DNA of 23,260 nt from NCBI GenBank assembly GCA_964409225.1, contig CAYPCM010000012.1:1-23260 (forward strand), read 5' to 3'. The notes under the pieces were generated by a model, which ran no database searches, was not told the DNA's origin, and worked only from the letters and a program-made list of their open reading frames with translations. Position numbers and translations under genes: made by a program. Origin of the DNA: JACPXH01 sp964409225 (GTDB taxonomy: Bacteria > Patescibacteriota > Minisyncoccia > JACPXH01). Shown here piece after piece: positions 1 through 5,784 of the stretch (position 1 is the first letter of the stretch; each line of letters starts with the position of its first letter).

Positions 1-372
1 CACCGCCCGCACAAACGGCACGTACGCAAGCAGCCTCCCCCATCGTTGTAGCGTCTTCCATTTGGTTTCGGCGAGTTTGTGTTTCTCGATCCGTTCGGCA
101 ACAAGGTGCTCGCGGCCGGACAGGCACCAGAAACCGTTGAGGCAACACAACCTCTTTTCGCGCTTTAACTCTTTGAGTGCCGGGCTGACGTCACGAAATT
201 TAGTTCCTGAGCTTGTCGAAGGACTAAATTTCGCACTCCTTTCCTCTAAGCCTTCGACTTCGCTCAGGCCATAAACATGGAGTGTAATCAAATACCGCTC
301 AATTTCAAACCGCGTCAGGGGAATCCCCAACACGTCGTGGTAGGCGATGGTGGCGAGAATAGCGTCGCGCAT
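1..372 (-). CDS. Nucleotidyltransferase-like protein of CPR type, N-terminal part (runs off window)
   Basis: The gene starts at ATG 372-370 and stays open to the window edge, giving 124 codons; the C-terminal part is missing. An AAGGA lies about 6 bases before the ATG. The N-terminus (MRDAILATIAYHDV, then GIPLTRFEIERYL) and the later block around GFWCLSGREHL followed by a basic, Trp-rich helix match my memory of a CPR family. In that family a winged-helix-like domain and a GRE-x-x-V-x-x-R linker precede a Pol-beta-type nucleotidyltransferase domain, which would lie outside this window. The middle of the visible part (roughly residues 35-60) is encoded by a dispersed palindromic repeat read in frame, giving peptides such as LSEVEG and SPSTSSG. 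The family assignment is from memory; the catalytic residues cannot be seen. Confidence 0.7.
   Translation of the reverse strand, partial: MRDAILATIAYHDVLGIPLTRFEIERYLITLHVYGLSEVEGLEERSAKFSPSTSSGTKFRDVSPALKELKREKRLCCLNGFWCLSGREHLVAERIEKHKLAETKWKTLQRWGRLLAYVPFVRAV
194..268. repeat. Dispersed palindromic repeat located inside a coding sequence
   Basis: Arms 194-204 and 223-233 (CGAAATTTAGT and its complement) are perfect 11-bp inverted repeats. They flank the core CCTGAGCTTGTCGAAGG at 206-222. A second related half-site, CCTTCGACTTCGCTCAGG, lies at 251-268. This core belongs to the TTCGACAAGCTCAGG-type repeat found between genes in many bacteria. Related copies occur here at 8433-8450 and 8483-8497, and in part near 10646. 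In this place it is translated in frame in the gene on the minus strand. Confidence 0.75.
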
Positions 373-402
373 AGACCATCCTTATCGTAGGCGAGCTTTG
401 CC

Positions 403-444
403 AAAAACGAAAGGCGGCCGCGACGACTCGTCGTCGCGGCCGCC
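403..444 (-). terminator. Intrinsic terminator of the 827-459 gene
   Basis: A perfect 14-bp GC-rich stem (413-426 with 431-444, loop CTCG) is followed on the minus strand by TTTCGTTTTT (403-412). It lies 14 bases past the stop of the tautomerase-like gene and about 30 bases before the start of the next minus-strand gene. Confidence 0.8.
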
Positions 445-458
445 GCTCAAGGGACTGA

Positions 459-827
459 TCACTGCGGGGAACGCCGCACTCCGGAGTCCACGAAGAATCC
501 CTGACCGAGAACAGGGAAGATGCAGATCGGGGTCCCCGGCTTGAACCACTGTTCGACGACGCGCATAAGCTCGCACTTGGACTCACCGAGCTTGGCACGC
601 CGCTCGGGGTAGTCGTTGGCGATGATGAGAATCGCCACCTCATACCCCTGCGGAACATCGAACAGCCCAAACGGAAACATCTTGACCTCGATGTCGGTCG
701 GCTCGAGGGCTGCTTCAGTCTCCGGAACCGATAATGCTCCGGCAACCGCGTAGGGAAGACCCTGCCGGAGCTGGTCCAACTCCTTCACCGAAACGTGCGC
801 GTGATGGAACACGAGCGCGAACGGCAT
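459..827 (-). CDS. Small tautomerase-like protein (inferred), accessory pair member
   Basis: 122 aa. The ATG at 827-825 is preceded 4 bases away by a near-perfect AGAGGAGGG (832-840), which fixes this start over an in-frame TTG upstream. The protein begins Met-Pro and alternates predicted strand and helix: FALVFHHAH, a helix to about residue 30, IEVKMFPFGLFD, YEVAILIIANDYPERR, a helix to WF, then PICIFPVLGQGFF. A Pro after the initiator Met and a beta-alpha-beta-beta-alpha-beta order recall the 4-oxalocrotonate tautomerase/MIF superfamily, where Pro-1 is the catalytic base. This is a fold-level inference from the visible pattern and no substrate can be named. It follows the 1215-850 gene by 22 bases, so the two are probably co-transcribed, and an intrinsic terminator follows. 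Confidence 0.6.
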   Translation of the reverse strand: MPFALVFHHAHVSVKELDQLRQGLPYAVAGALSVPETEAALEPTDIEVKMFPFGLFDVPQGYEVAILIIANDYPERRAKLGESKCELMRVVEQWFKPGTPICIFPVLGQGFFVDSGVRRSPQ

Positions 828-849
828 CCCGCCCTCCTCTCTCACGGCC

Positions 850-1215
850 TCATGCGCCAAGGATCACACGCCTGAGCTGTTCGATCGTCAAACCCAGTGT
901 TTTGTCCGCGATGAGCACCTCGTCATCGGGAACGTCGCTCGTGAATACGACCATACGGATCTTGGGATGCTGAAGCTTGATCCGACGCGCCTCGCCGAGC
1001 ATCCCGCGCGTCACGAGCACGAGCACCTGCACCGCACGGCCGCTCAACTTCTCGAGCGCCTCCCCAACGCTCTGCACGACGTGGACGTGCGCCAACTTGC
1101 AGAAAACTCCATCGCGGTCCACGTTCGCACAGATCCGGCTGAGATGCTCAACATAGGAGTCATAGCTGCCCCGCTCGGCCGAAAGATCTCCCCACCCTCC
1201 GGCGTTCACGATCAC
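850..1215 (-). CDS. Receiver-like small alpha/beta protein, unknown function
   Basis: 121 aa if started at GTG 1215-1213. The protein opens with a hydrophobic strand (VIVNAGGWGD). It later shows strand-helix repeats: VHVVQSVGEALEKL, VQVLVLVTRGMLGEARRI, then IRMVVFTSDVPDDEVLIAD. This layout resembles a response-regulator receiver domain, but where the phospho-acceptor Asp would sit there is VLV-T, so it would be a non-canonical receiver at best. The start is uncertain. The best Shine-Dalgarno (1240-1247) serves ATG 1232, which is in another frame and stops after six codons at a TGA overlapping this GTG. It forms a probable operon with the tautomerase-like gene. I do not recognise the family. 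Confidence 0.55.
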   Translation of the reverse strand: MIVNAGGWGDLSAERGSYDSYVEHLSRICANVDRDGVFCKLAHVHVVQSVGEALEKLSGRAVQVLVLVTRGMLGEARRIKLQHPKIRMVVFTSDVPDDEVLIADKTLGLTIEQLRRVILGA

Positions 1216-1232
1216 AACCGTCTGCCTGACAT
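1212..1232 (-). other. Six-codon leader ORF with strong Shine-Dalgarno, or a frameshifted gene start
   Basis: ATG 1232-1230 has GAGGAGGG at 1240-1247, 7 bases upstream. It reads MSGRRL and stops at TGA 1214-1212. The stop overlaps GTG 1215-1213 in the arrangement GTGA, typical of translational coupling. Adding one base at this point would fuse it to the downstream frame as MSGRRLVIVNAGG, so a one-base deletion or a sequencing/assembly error is equally plausible. Confidence 0.4.
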
Positions 1233-1270
1233 CGCTACACCCTCCTCTGTTGCGGTTTGCAGGCCAGAAC

Positions 1271-1282
1271 GTTCGTACGAAC
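1271..1282. promoter_or_regulatory. 12-bp palindrome upstream of the accessory pair, possible operator
   Basis: GTTCGTACGAAC is a perfect palindrome, 24 bases upstream of the strong Shine-Dalgarno of the minus-strand pair. A TTGACA on the minus strand (1313-1308) lies just upstream, but no good -10 stands at 16-18 bp from it. The operator role is inferred from position only. Confidence 0.3.
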
Positions 1283-1444
1283 AAATGGAACTATGTCTAT
1301 AATTTCTTGTCAATGACTTGCTTCTAATCAACGCCTCACTTACCATTATTTCGGCTCGGGCATCAACTCTCATGGGAAGGCTGCGCAGCACGGCAGATGG
1401 CCGGTTCGACGCCGGCAGTTGAGCAAACCACGAGAGGCGACCCA

Positions 1445-1530
1445 TCGCGCAGGATAGGTGGGAGGCTACGAACTCCTGGCTACGGCTGGGAAGGAGCCGA
1501 CCTTGAGATACCACCCGTCGGGCCGACTCT
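1445..1530 (+). other. 23S rRNA L1-stalk-like fragment in an intergenic region
   Basis: The stretch from 1449 holds CAGGATAGGTGGGAGGCT, followed after about 23 bases by GGAGCCGACCTTGAGATACC. Both are near-universal 23S rRNA signatures that flank the L1 stalk in domain V (E. coli about 2085-2220). GGTGG 1457-1461 can pair with CCACC 1511-1515 (helix 75), and CTCCT/AGGAG and GGCT/AGCC pair inside it, so the whole stalk module is kept. Sequence outside about 1445-1530 does not follow 23S rRNA, so this is an isolated module, not an rRNA gene. It reads in the same direction as the terminator at 1720. Confidence 0.7.
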
Positions 1531-1557
1531 GGTGGCTGCCCGAGCCACCTCTCTATC

Positions 1558-1685
1558 GTCATCCTGAACCGAGCAGAGCGAGTCCTGAGCCGAGTGAAGC
1601 GAGCCCTGAACGCAGTGAAGGGGCTGCGAAGGAGCCTGAAGGATCTCGTCGAGATTCTTCGGTCGCATAGCTCCCTCAGAATGAC
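1558..1685. repeat. Dispersed GTCATCCTGA...TCAGAATGAC intergenic repeat
   Basis: The ends GTCATCCTGA (1558-1567) and TCAGAATGAC (1676-1685) are inverted with one mismatch. GAAGGATCTC (1638-1647) pairs with GAGATTCTTC (1651-1660). Between them are about three degenerate 21-bp units of the form CCTGAnCCGAGTGAAGCGAG. This is the widespread bacterial interspersed repeat type of the form GTCATyCTGAGCGAAG-GAAGGATCTC-GAGATTCTTCG-CTCAGAATGAC. I see no coding potential. Confidence 0.7.
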
Positions 1686-1719
1686 GAACCGCTACCCCTA
1701 GGAACTATCGTTCGCTATT

Positions 1720-1757
1720 CGCCGCGGCCTTCTGTGGCCGCGGCGCTCTGTTTTCTA
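1720..1757 (+). terminator. Plus-strand intrinsic terminator with no plus-strand gene before it
   Basis: A 10-bp stem (1720-1729 with 1736-1745, CGCCGCGGCC, loop TTCTGT) is followed by CTCTGTTTTCT on the plus strand. The minus side has no T run. No protein gene reads into it; the only plus-strand material upstream is the L1-stalk module and the dispersed repeat. A perfect TATAAT stands at 1298-1303 without a clear -35. Confidence 0.55.
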
Positions 1758-1783
1758 CCCATTCGACAGACTCAATGCGCCCA

Positions 1784-1815
1784 CCCACTCTAATATACTA
1801 GTATATTAGAGTGGG
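1784..1815. repeat. 32-bp perfect loopless palindrome after uvrA
   Basis: Arms of 16 bp meet without a spacer at ACTAGT (centre 1799/1800). It lies 13 bases past the uvrA stop and would act as the 3' end of that transcript if it forms a hairpin, but no T run follows on the minus strand. Similar loopless palindromes are at 15989 and 21331. Confidence 0.85.
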
Positions 1816-1828
1816 GTGATCTTGCCGA

Positions 1829-4747
1829 TTATCCATTGCCTGCACCCCTCAAGAATTGACCGGTATAGCTCGCTTTCGCTTTCGCAATTTCTGCCGGAGT
1901 ACCGGTGGCCACGATCCGGCCCCCTGCCCCTCCTCCTTCCGGGCCCAAATCAATGATCCAATCTGCCGAACGGATTACATCGAGATGGTGCTCGATTATC
2001 AAAACCGTATTCCCCTTTGCCACGAGCTCGGTTAGCACGTGCAGGAGTTTGCGCACGTCGTCGAAGTGAAGGCCGGTCGTGGGCTCATCCAATATATATA
2101 AGGTTTTGCCGGTGGCGCGCCGCGAAAGTTCGGCCGCGAGTTTGATGCGCTGGGCTTCCCCGCCGGACAGAGACGGCGCGGGTTGCCCCAACTGCATGTA
2201 CCCAAGCCCCACCTCCACCATGGTCTTAATTTTTGATTTCACCGCCGGGATGTTCTTGAAAAACTGGAGTGCCTCTTCGATCGTCATGGCCAGCACCTCG
2301 GCGATGTTTTTCCCGTTCCATTGAATTTCAAGTGCTTCGCGATTGTAGCGCTTGCCGTGACAGTCCTCGCACTCCACATACACGTCCGCCAAAAACTGCA
2401 TCTCGATCCTCTTAAACCCCTGGCCTTCGCACGTTTCGCACCGGCCGCCTTTGACGTTGAACGAAAACCGGCCGGGCGTGTAGCCGCGCATGCGCGCTTC
2501 CTGGGTTTTCGCGAAGAGATCGCGCATCGGGCCGAAGGCGCTCGTGTAGGTGGCGGGGTTTGAACGCGGCGTGCGGCCAATGGGGGATTGATCCACGATG
2601 ACAACCTTGTCCAAATGCTCAAGGCCTTCTATTTTTTTGTGCGCCCCGGGCTGGGTGTGCGCGCGGTAGAACTTCTTGAGCAACGCTTGCGCCAAGATGT
2701 CGTTCATGAGCGTGGACTTTCCAGAACCCGAGACGCCCGCAATGCACACGAGTTTTCCCAGCGGAATTTCAACGTTAATGTTCTTGAGATTGTGTTCTGA
2801 AGCGCCGAGAATCGCAAGGTATTTTTGAGTATCTGGGATTTGAGAACGCCCTATAACCACCTTCTTCCTGCCCGAAAGATAATCCCCGGTTAACGTGTGG
2901 GATGCCTTGAGTGCCTTGGGCGTGCCGGTAAACACGACCTCGCCGCCGTGCTTGCCCGCGCCCGGCCCAATGTCTACCACCCAGTCAGCCGCTTCGATCG
3001 TCTGGCTGTCGTGTTCAACCACCACCACGGTGTTCCCGAGATCACGCAGTTCGTGCAGTGTCGCTATGAGCCGCTGTTGGTCGCGCGCGTGCAGCCCCAC
3101 CGAGGGTTCGTCCAATATGTAGAGTACCCCCGTAAGCTGCGAGCCGATTTGGGTCGCCAGCCGAATGCGTTGGCCCTCGCCGCCGGAAAGCGTGGTGGAC
3201 TCGCGGCTCAAGGCAAGGTAGTCGAGCCCAACTTCAAGCAAAAATTGCAGGCGATTCACGATCTCTTTCAGAAGCGGCGTGGCGATCGTGCGCTCTGACG
3301 CCGTAAAGCCCACCTGTGGTTGCAGCCACGATTTGAACACCTTGGCCGAATCCCCAACCGACGCCTCAAGCACCGAATCAATGGGATGGCCAAGAACCTT
3401 CACGGCGAGTGCTTCGGGCCGAAGACGCTTCCCCTTGCACGCGGGGCACTGCGTAATCACCATGTACCGTTCAATCTCGCCGCGCGTAAACTCGGAATCG
3501 GTTTCTTTCCAGCGCCGCTCGAGATTCTGAATAACGCCCTCAAACTCGGTCCGGCCCTCCCAATCGCCTGATCGCAATGTGAGCGCACCTTTCTCACCGT
3601 AGAGCACAAGATCAACTATCTTCTTCGGCAGGTCCTTGACCGGAATGCTCAAGGAAAACCCGTGCTTTTTGGAAAGCTCTTCCAATATCCACCAATACCA
3701 TGACTGCCTGCCCACGCGGTGCGAAGCAGATGCCCACGGCCGAATTGCGCCTTCTGCCAGCGTAAGCCGGGGGTTAGGGATGACGAGCGCCGGATCAACC
3801 TCAAGGCGGCTGCCAAGCCCCGTACACGTAGGGCAGGCGCCGTGGGGGCTGTTGAACGAAAACGTGCGCGGTTCAATCTCGGGCAAACTGACGGAACAGT
3901 ATTTGCACGCGAAGTGCTCCGAGAAGATAATATCCGCCGCTCCCGCAGATGCTCTTCCCGAAGATTTTTCCTTCCCCGCCAGATCCCTTGGGTTGGACAT
4001 CTGCACTGCCATCGTCCCATCGCCGAGTCGCAGCGCAATTTCAACCGAATCAGCCACGCGGGGCCTATCAATGTCGGGGCCAACCTCAAGCCGGTCCACC
4101 ACGACGTCAATGGTGTGCTTGGTGTGTTTGTCGAAGGTAAGGCGCTTTGCGTCTTCAATGCGCATGACTTCACCCTTCACCCGCACGCGCGTAAAACCGC
4201 GGCGCTCGAGATCAGCCATGAGCTGTTTATGCTCGCCTTTCCGGTCTTTCACGATGGGTGCCAACACGAGCGCGCGCGATCCTTTTGGCAGTTTCAAAAT
4301 TTGATCCGTAATTTGCGTTACGGTTTGCCGCGTAACCGGCCGGCCGCATTTGGGACAGTGGGGCTTGCCCACGCGAGCATACAAGAGCCGCAGGTAGTCC
4401 ATCACCTCCGTAATCGTCCCCACGGTCGAACGAGGATTTTTAGAAACGCTTTTTTGATCAATGGAAATGGCCGGGGACAGACCCTCGATCGTATCCACGT
4501 CGGGTTTATCCATGACGCCTAAAAACTGGCGCGCGTAAGCCGAAAGCGACTCCACGTACCGTCTCTGGCCCTCGGCATAGAGCGTGTCAAACGCGAGCGA
4601 TGACTTGCCCGATCCGGAAAGGCCCGTAATCACGACGAGTTTGTTGCGCGGGATGTCCACGTTAATGTTTTTCAAATTATGCACGCGCGCACCGCGGATG
4701 CGGATCGCGTCGGCTGCTCGAGTATATTTTTTCTTTGCCGTAGGCAT
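1829..4747 (-). CDS. uvrA: UvrABC excinuclease subunit A
   Basis: 972 aa, full family length. UvrA is the dimeric, zinc-binding ABC ATPase that finds helix-distorting lesions and loads UvrB. Visible in order: Walker A GLSGSGKSS (about residues 42-50), first CxxC pair CPKCGRPV (about 131), the insertion-domain Cys cluster CKYC/CPTC, signature LSGGEGQR (about 519), Walker B DEPSVGL (about 548), second Walker A GVSGSGKST (about 669), second zinc module CETC...CEDC (about 767), LSGGEAQR (about 860) and DEPTTGL (about 890). The ATG 4747 start has no Shine-Dalgarno; a canonical promoter ends 11 bases before it, so the mRNA is probably leaderless. uvrC lies about 1 kb away on the other strand; uvrB is not in the window. 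Confidence 0.98.
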   Translation of the reverse strand: MPTAKKKYTRAADAIRIRGARVHNLKNINVDIPRNKLVVITGLSGSGKSSLAFDTLYAEGQRRYVESLSAYARQFLGVMDKPDVDTIEGLSPAISIDQKSVSKNPRSTVGTITEVMDYLRLLYARVGKPHCPKCGRPVTRQTVTQITDQILKLPKGSRALVLAPIVKDRKGEHKQLMADLERRGFTRVRVKGEVMRIEDAKRLTFDKHTKHTIDVVVDRLEVGPDIDRPRVADSVEIALRLGDGTMAVQMSNPRDLAGKEKSSGRASAGAADIIFSEHFACKYCSVSLPEIEPRTFSFNSPHGACPTCTGLGSRLEVDPALVIPNPRLTLAEGAIRPWASASHRVGRQSWYWWILEELSKKHGFSLSIPVKDLPKKIVDLVLYGEKGALTLRSGDWEGRTEFEGVIQNLERRWKETDSEFTRGEIERYMVITQCPACKGKRLRPEALAVKVLGHPIDSVLEASVGDSAKVFKSWLQPQVGFTASERTIATPLLKEIVNRLQFLLEVGLDYLALSRESTTLSGGEGQRIRLATQIGSQLTGVLYILDEPSVGLHARDQQRLIATLHELRDLGNTVVVVEHDSQTIEAADWVVDIGPGAGKHGGEVVFTGTPKALKASHTLTGDYLSGRKKVVIGRSQIPDTQKYLAILGASEHNLKNINVEIPLGKLVCIAGVSGSGKSTLMNDILAQALLKKFYRAHTQPGAHKKIEGLEHLDKVVIVDQSPIGRTPRSNPATYTSAFGPMRDLFAKTQEARMRGYTPGRFSFNVKGGRCETCEGQGFKRIEMQFLADVYVECEDCHGKRYNREALEIQWNGKNIAEVLAMTIEEALQFFKNIPAVKSKIKTMVEVGLGYMQLGQPAPSLSGGEAQRIKLAAELSRRATGKTLYILDEPTTGLHFDDVRKLLHVLTELVAKGNTVLIIEHHLDVIRSADWIIDLGPEGGGAGGRIVATGTPAEIAKAKASYTGQFLRGAGNG

Positions 4748-4758
4748 GATGAATGGAA

Positions 4759-4787
4759 ATTATACGCCGTCTGTCAAGAGATGACAA
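4759..4787 (-). promoter_or_regulatory. uvrA promoter (leaderless geometry)
   Basis: -35 TTGTCA (4787-4782), 17-bp spacer, perfect -10 TATAAT (4764-4759). The ATG of uvrA is 11 bases beyond the -10, so transcription would start about 4-6 bases before the start codon. Confidence 0.75.
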
Positions 4788-4798
4788 CACGCAAAGAG

Positions 4799-4828
4799 AA
4801 GCCCCGCGCTCCTCGGAGCGCGGGGCTT
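4799..4828 (-). terminator. Intrinsic terminator of the 5692-4853 gene
   Basis: A 14-bp GC-rich stem (4799-4812 with 4815-4828) is followed on the minus strand by TCTCTTTG. It sits between the stop of the AT-hook-like gene and the uvrA promoter, so it insulates uvrA from upstream transcription. Confidence 0.75.
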
Positions 4829-4852
4829 GCCCAAATACCGATAGACCAAAGA

Positions 4853-5692
4853 TCAGGAGTGGCCGCCGGGGTCTTCGTACCCGAATCCCGCGTCATCTAG
4901 AGAACGGCTAGGGAATACAGTCTGGGCCGGATCGAGAGTGGGTGCCGCAGCGAGCACCGCCTCTGAAGCGAAGCGGGGCTTGGACTCGTCAAACGCCTCC
5001 ACTTTCTCCATGCGGGCGAGAAACTCTGTGACGACTTCCTCTCTGCCCAGAAGACGGTTCCACTCTTGGCGATGCCGTTCCATGCCATCTGAGACCAGCC
5101 GCTGCCTACGCTGAATGAGCCTGAGTTCCACCTTCGCCCGCTCGACGAGATCCTCGGGCAGATCGGCCACCGCGAGTTGAGGCGGGTCTCCTCGCTTGAG
5201 CGCGGCGCGCACACCCTTGCGCCCGAGCGCGTTGTAAAAGACGCTCATGGGCAAGCCCTTGCGGTTCGGGTGCTGCTCCTCGAACTTCCGTCGCACAGCC
5301 CGAACATCAATCTGCTGTACAACATATTCACCGGCGAGCAGTGCCACCTCGGTCTCTTCCTCATCGGTAAGTGCCCGCCCCCGCCGACGCACTTCGGGAG
5401 CGCTTGGCCGCACCTGCTTTTGCTGCGTGGACTCGCGGCGCTGACTGCTTGATCCGGGCGGCCGGCCGCGGCGCTTTGGTTCGGCTGCCGGCGGCCTTCC
5501 GCGCTTGCCGGTCGGAAACAGCAGCCGGATGAGCGCGGCGATCTCATACGGCTCGCGCTTCGGCTCGAAGTGCTCGTTGTAGAGAACCGAGATGGGAAGC
5601 GCGTACGGCTCCCCACCGAGCGCCCGCACCTTCTTCACTTCATCTTTCACGAACTGCTTCTGCGCCTCGTTGTAGGGACCCTTCCCGGCCAT
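4853..5692 (-). CDS. Unrecognised basic protein with AT-hook-like motifs and a repeated motif
   Basis: 279 aa. The start at ATG 5692 is supported by AAGGAGGG (5696-5703) three bases upstream. Two AT-hook-like motifs, KRGRPP and RRGRPPG, stand near residues 63-80, where known AT-hooks bind the minor groove of AT-rich DNA. The motif LPxSVxYN occurs twice, at about residue 32 (LPISVLYN) and about residue 147 (LPMSVFYN), each in a helical context, which suggests a duplicated domain either side of the AT-hook linker. The C-terminal third is charged and helical (RLIQRRQRLV, then a Glu/Arg-rich stretch), possibly coiled coil, with an acidic, disordered-looking tail. A hairpin (5710-5728) precedes the Shine-Dalgarno. 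It is monocistronic, with its own terminator. A DNA-binding role is inferred; the family is unknown to me. Confidence 0.75.
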   Translation of the reverse strand: MAGKGPYNEAQKQFVKDEVKKVRALGGEPYALPISVLYNEHFEPKREPYEIAALIRLLFPTGKRGRPPAAEPKRRGRPPGSSSQRRESTQQKQVRPSAPEVRRRGRALTDEEETEVALLAGEYVVQQIDVRAVRRKFEEQHPNRKGLPMSVFYNALGRKGVRAALKRGDPPQLAVADLPEDLVERAKVELRLIQRRQRLVSDGMERHRQEWNRLLGREEVVTEFLARMEKVEAFDESKPRFASEAVLAAAPTLDPAQTVFPSRSLDDAGFGYEDPGGHS

Positions 5693-5709
5693 ACTCCCTC
5701 CTTCTTTTT

Positions 5710-5728
5710 GCTCGATTCAAAATCGAGC
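5710..5728 (-). promoter_or_regulatory. Leader hairpin before the AT-hook-like gene
   Basis: GCTCGATT (5710-5717) and AATCGAGC (5721-5728) form an 8-bp stem with a 3-base loop, 6 bases upstream of the AAGGAGGG of the minus-strand gene. It could protect or present the ribosome site; function is inferred from position. Confidence 0.4.
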
Positions 5729-5743
5729 GGGTTGACGAAGATC

Positions 5744-5772
5744 TTTCCAAAACCTCGAAAATACTGTATCTT
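5744..5772 (+). promoter_or_regulatory. Possible uvrC promoter
   Basis: TTTCCA (5744-5749), 17-bp spacer, TATCTT (5767-5772); each box matches four of six consensus bases. The uvrC ATG is 12 bases beyond the -10, the same leaderless geometry as uvrA. Confidence 0.4.
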
Positions 5773-5784
5773 ACACCAAAAAAT

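Noticed and set aside
52..168. A plus-strand reading resembling the end of a glyoxalase/VOC protein (GEFVFLDPFGNKVLAA)
   Set aside because: It has a stop just upstream (49-51) and no continuous frame, while the minus strand is open from ATG 372 to the edge with a convincing CPR family match.
1394..1424. GCCGG-TTCGACG-CCGGC looks like a tRNA T arm
   Set aside because: No D arm, anticodon arm or acceptor of the right size can be drawn around it; loop position 60 is G.
1286..1562. Minus-strand open frame before the receiver-like gene
   Set aside because: It is antisense to the rRNA-like module and repeat, low in protein character, and only its last six codons have a ribosome site.
3636..4522. 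Long plus-strand open frames opposite uvrA (up to 267 codons)
   Set aside because: They mirror the GC-rich codon structure of uvrA and show no protein family features.
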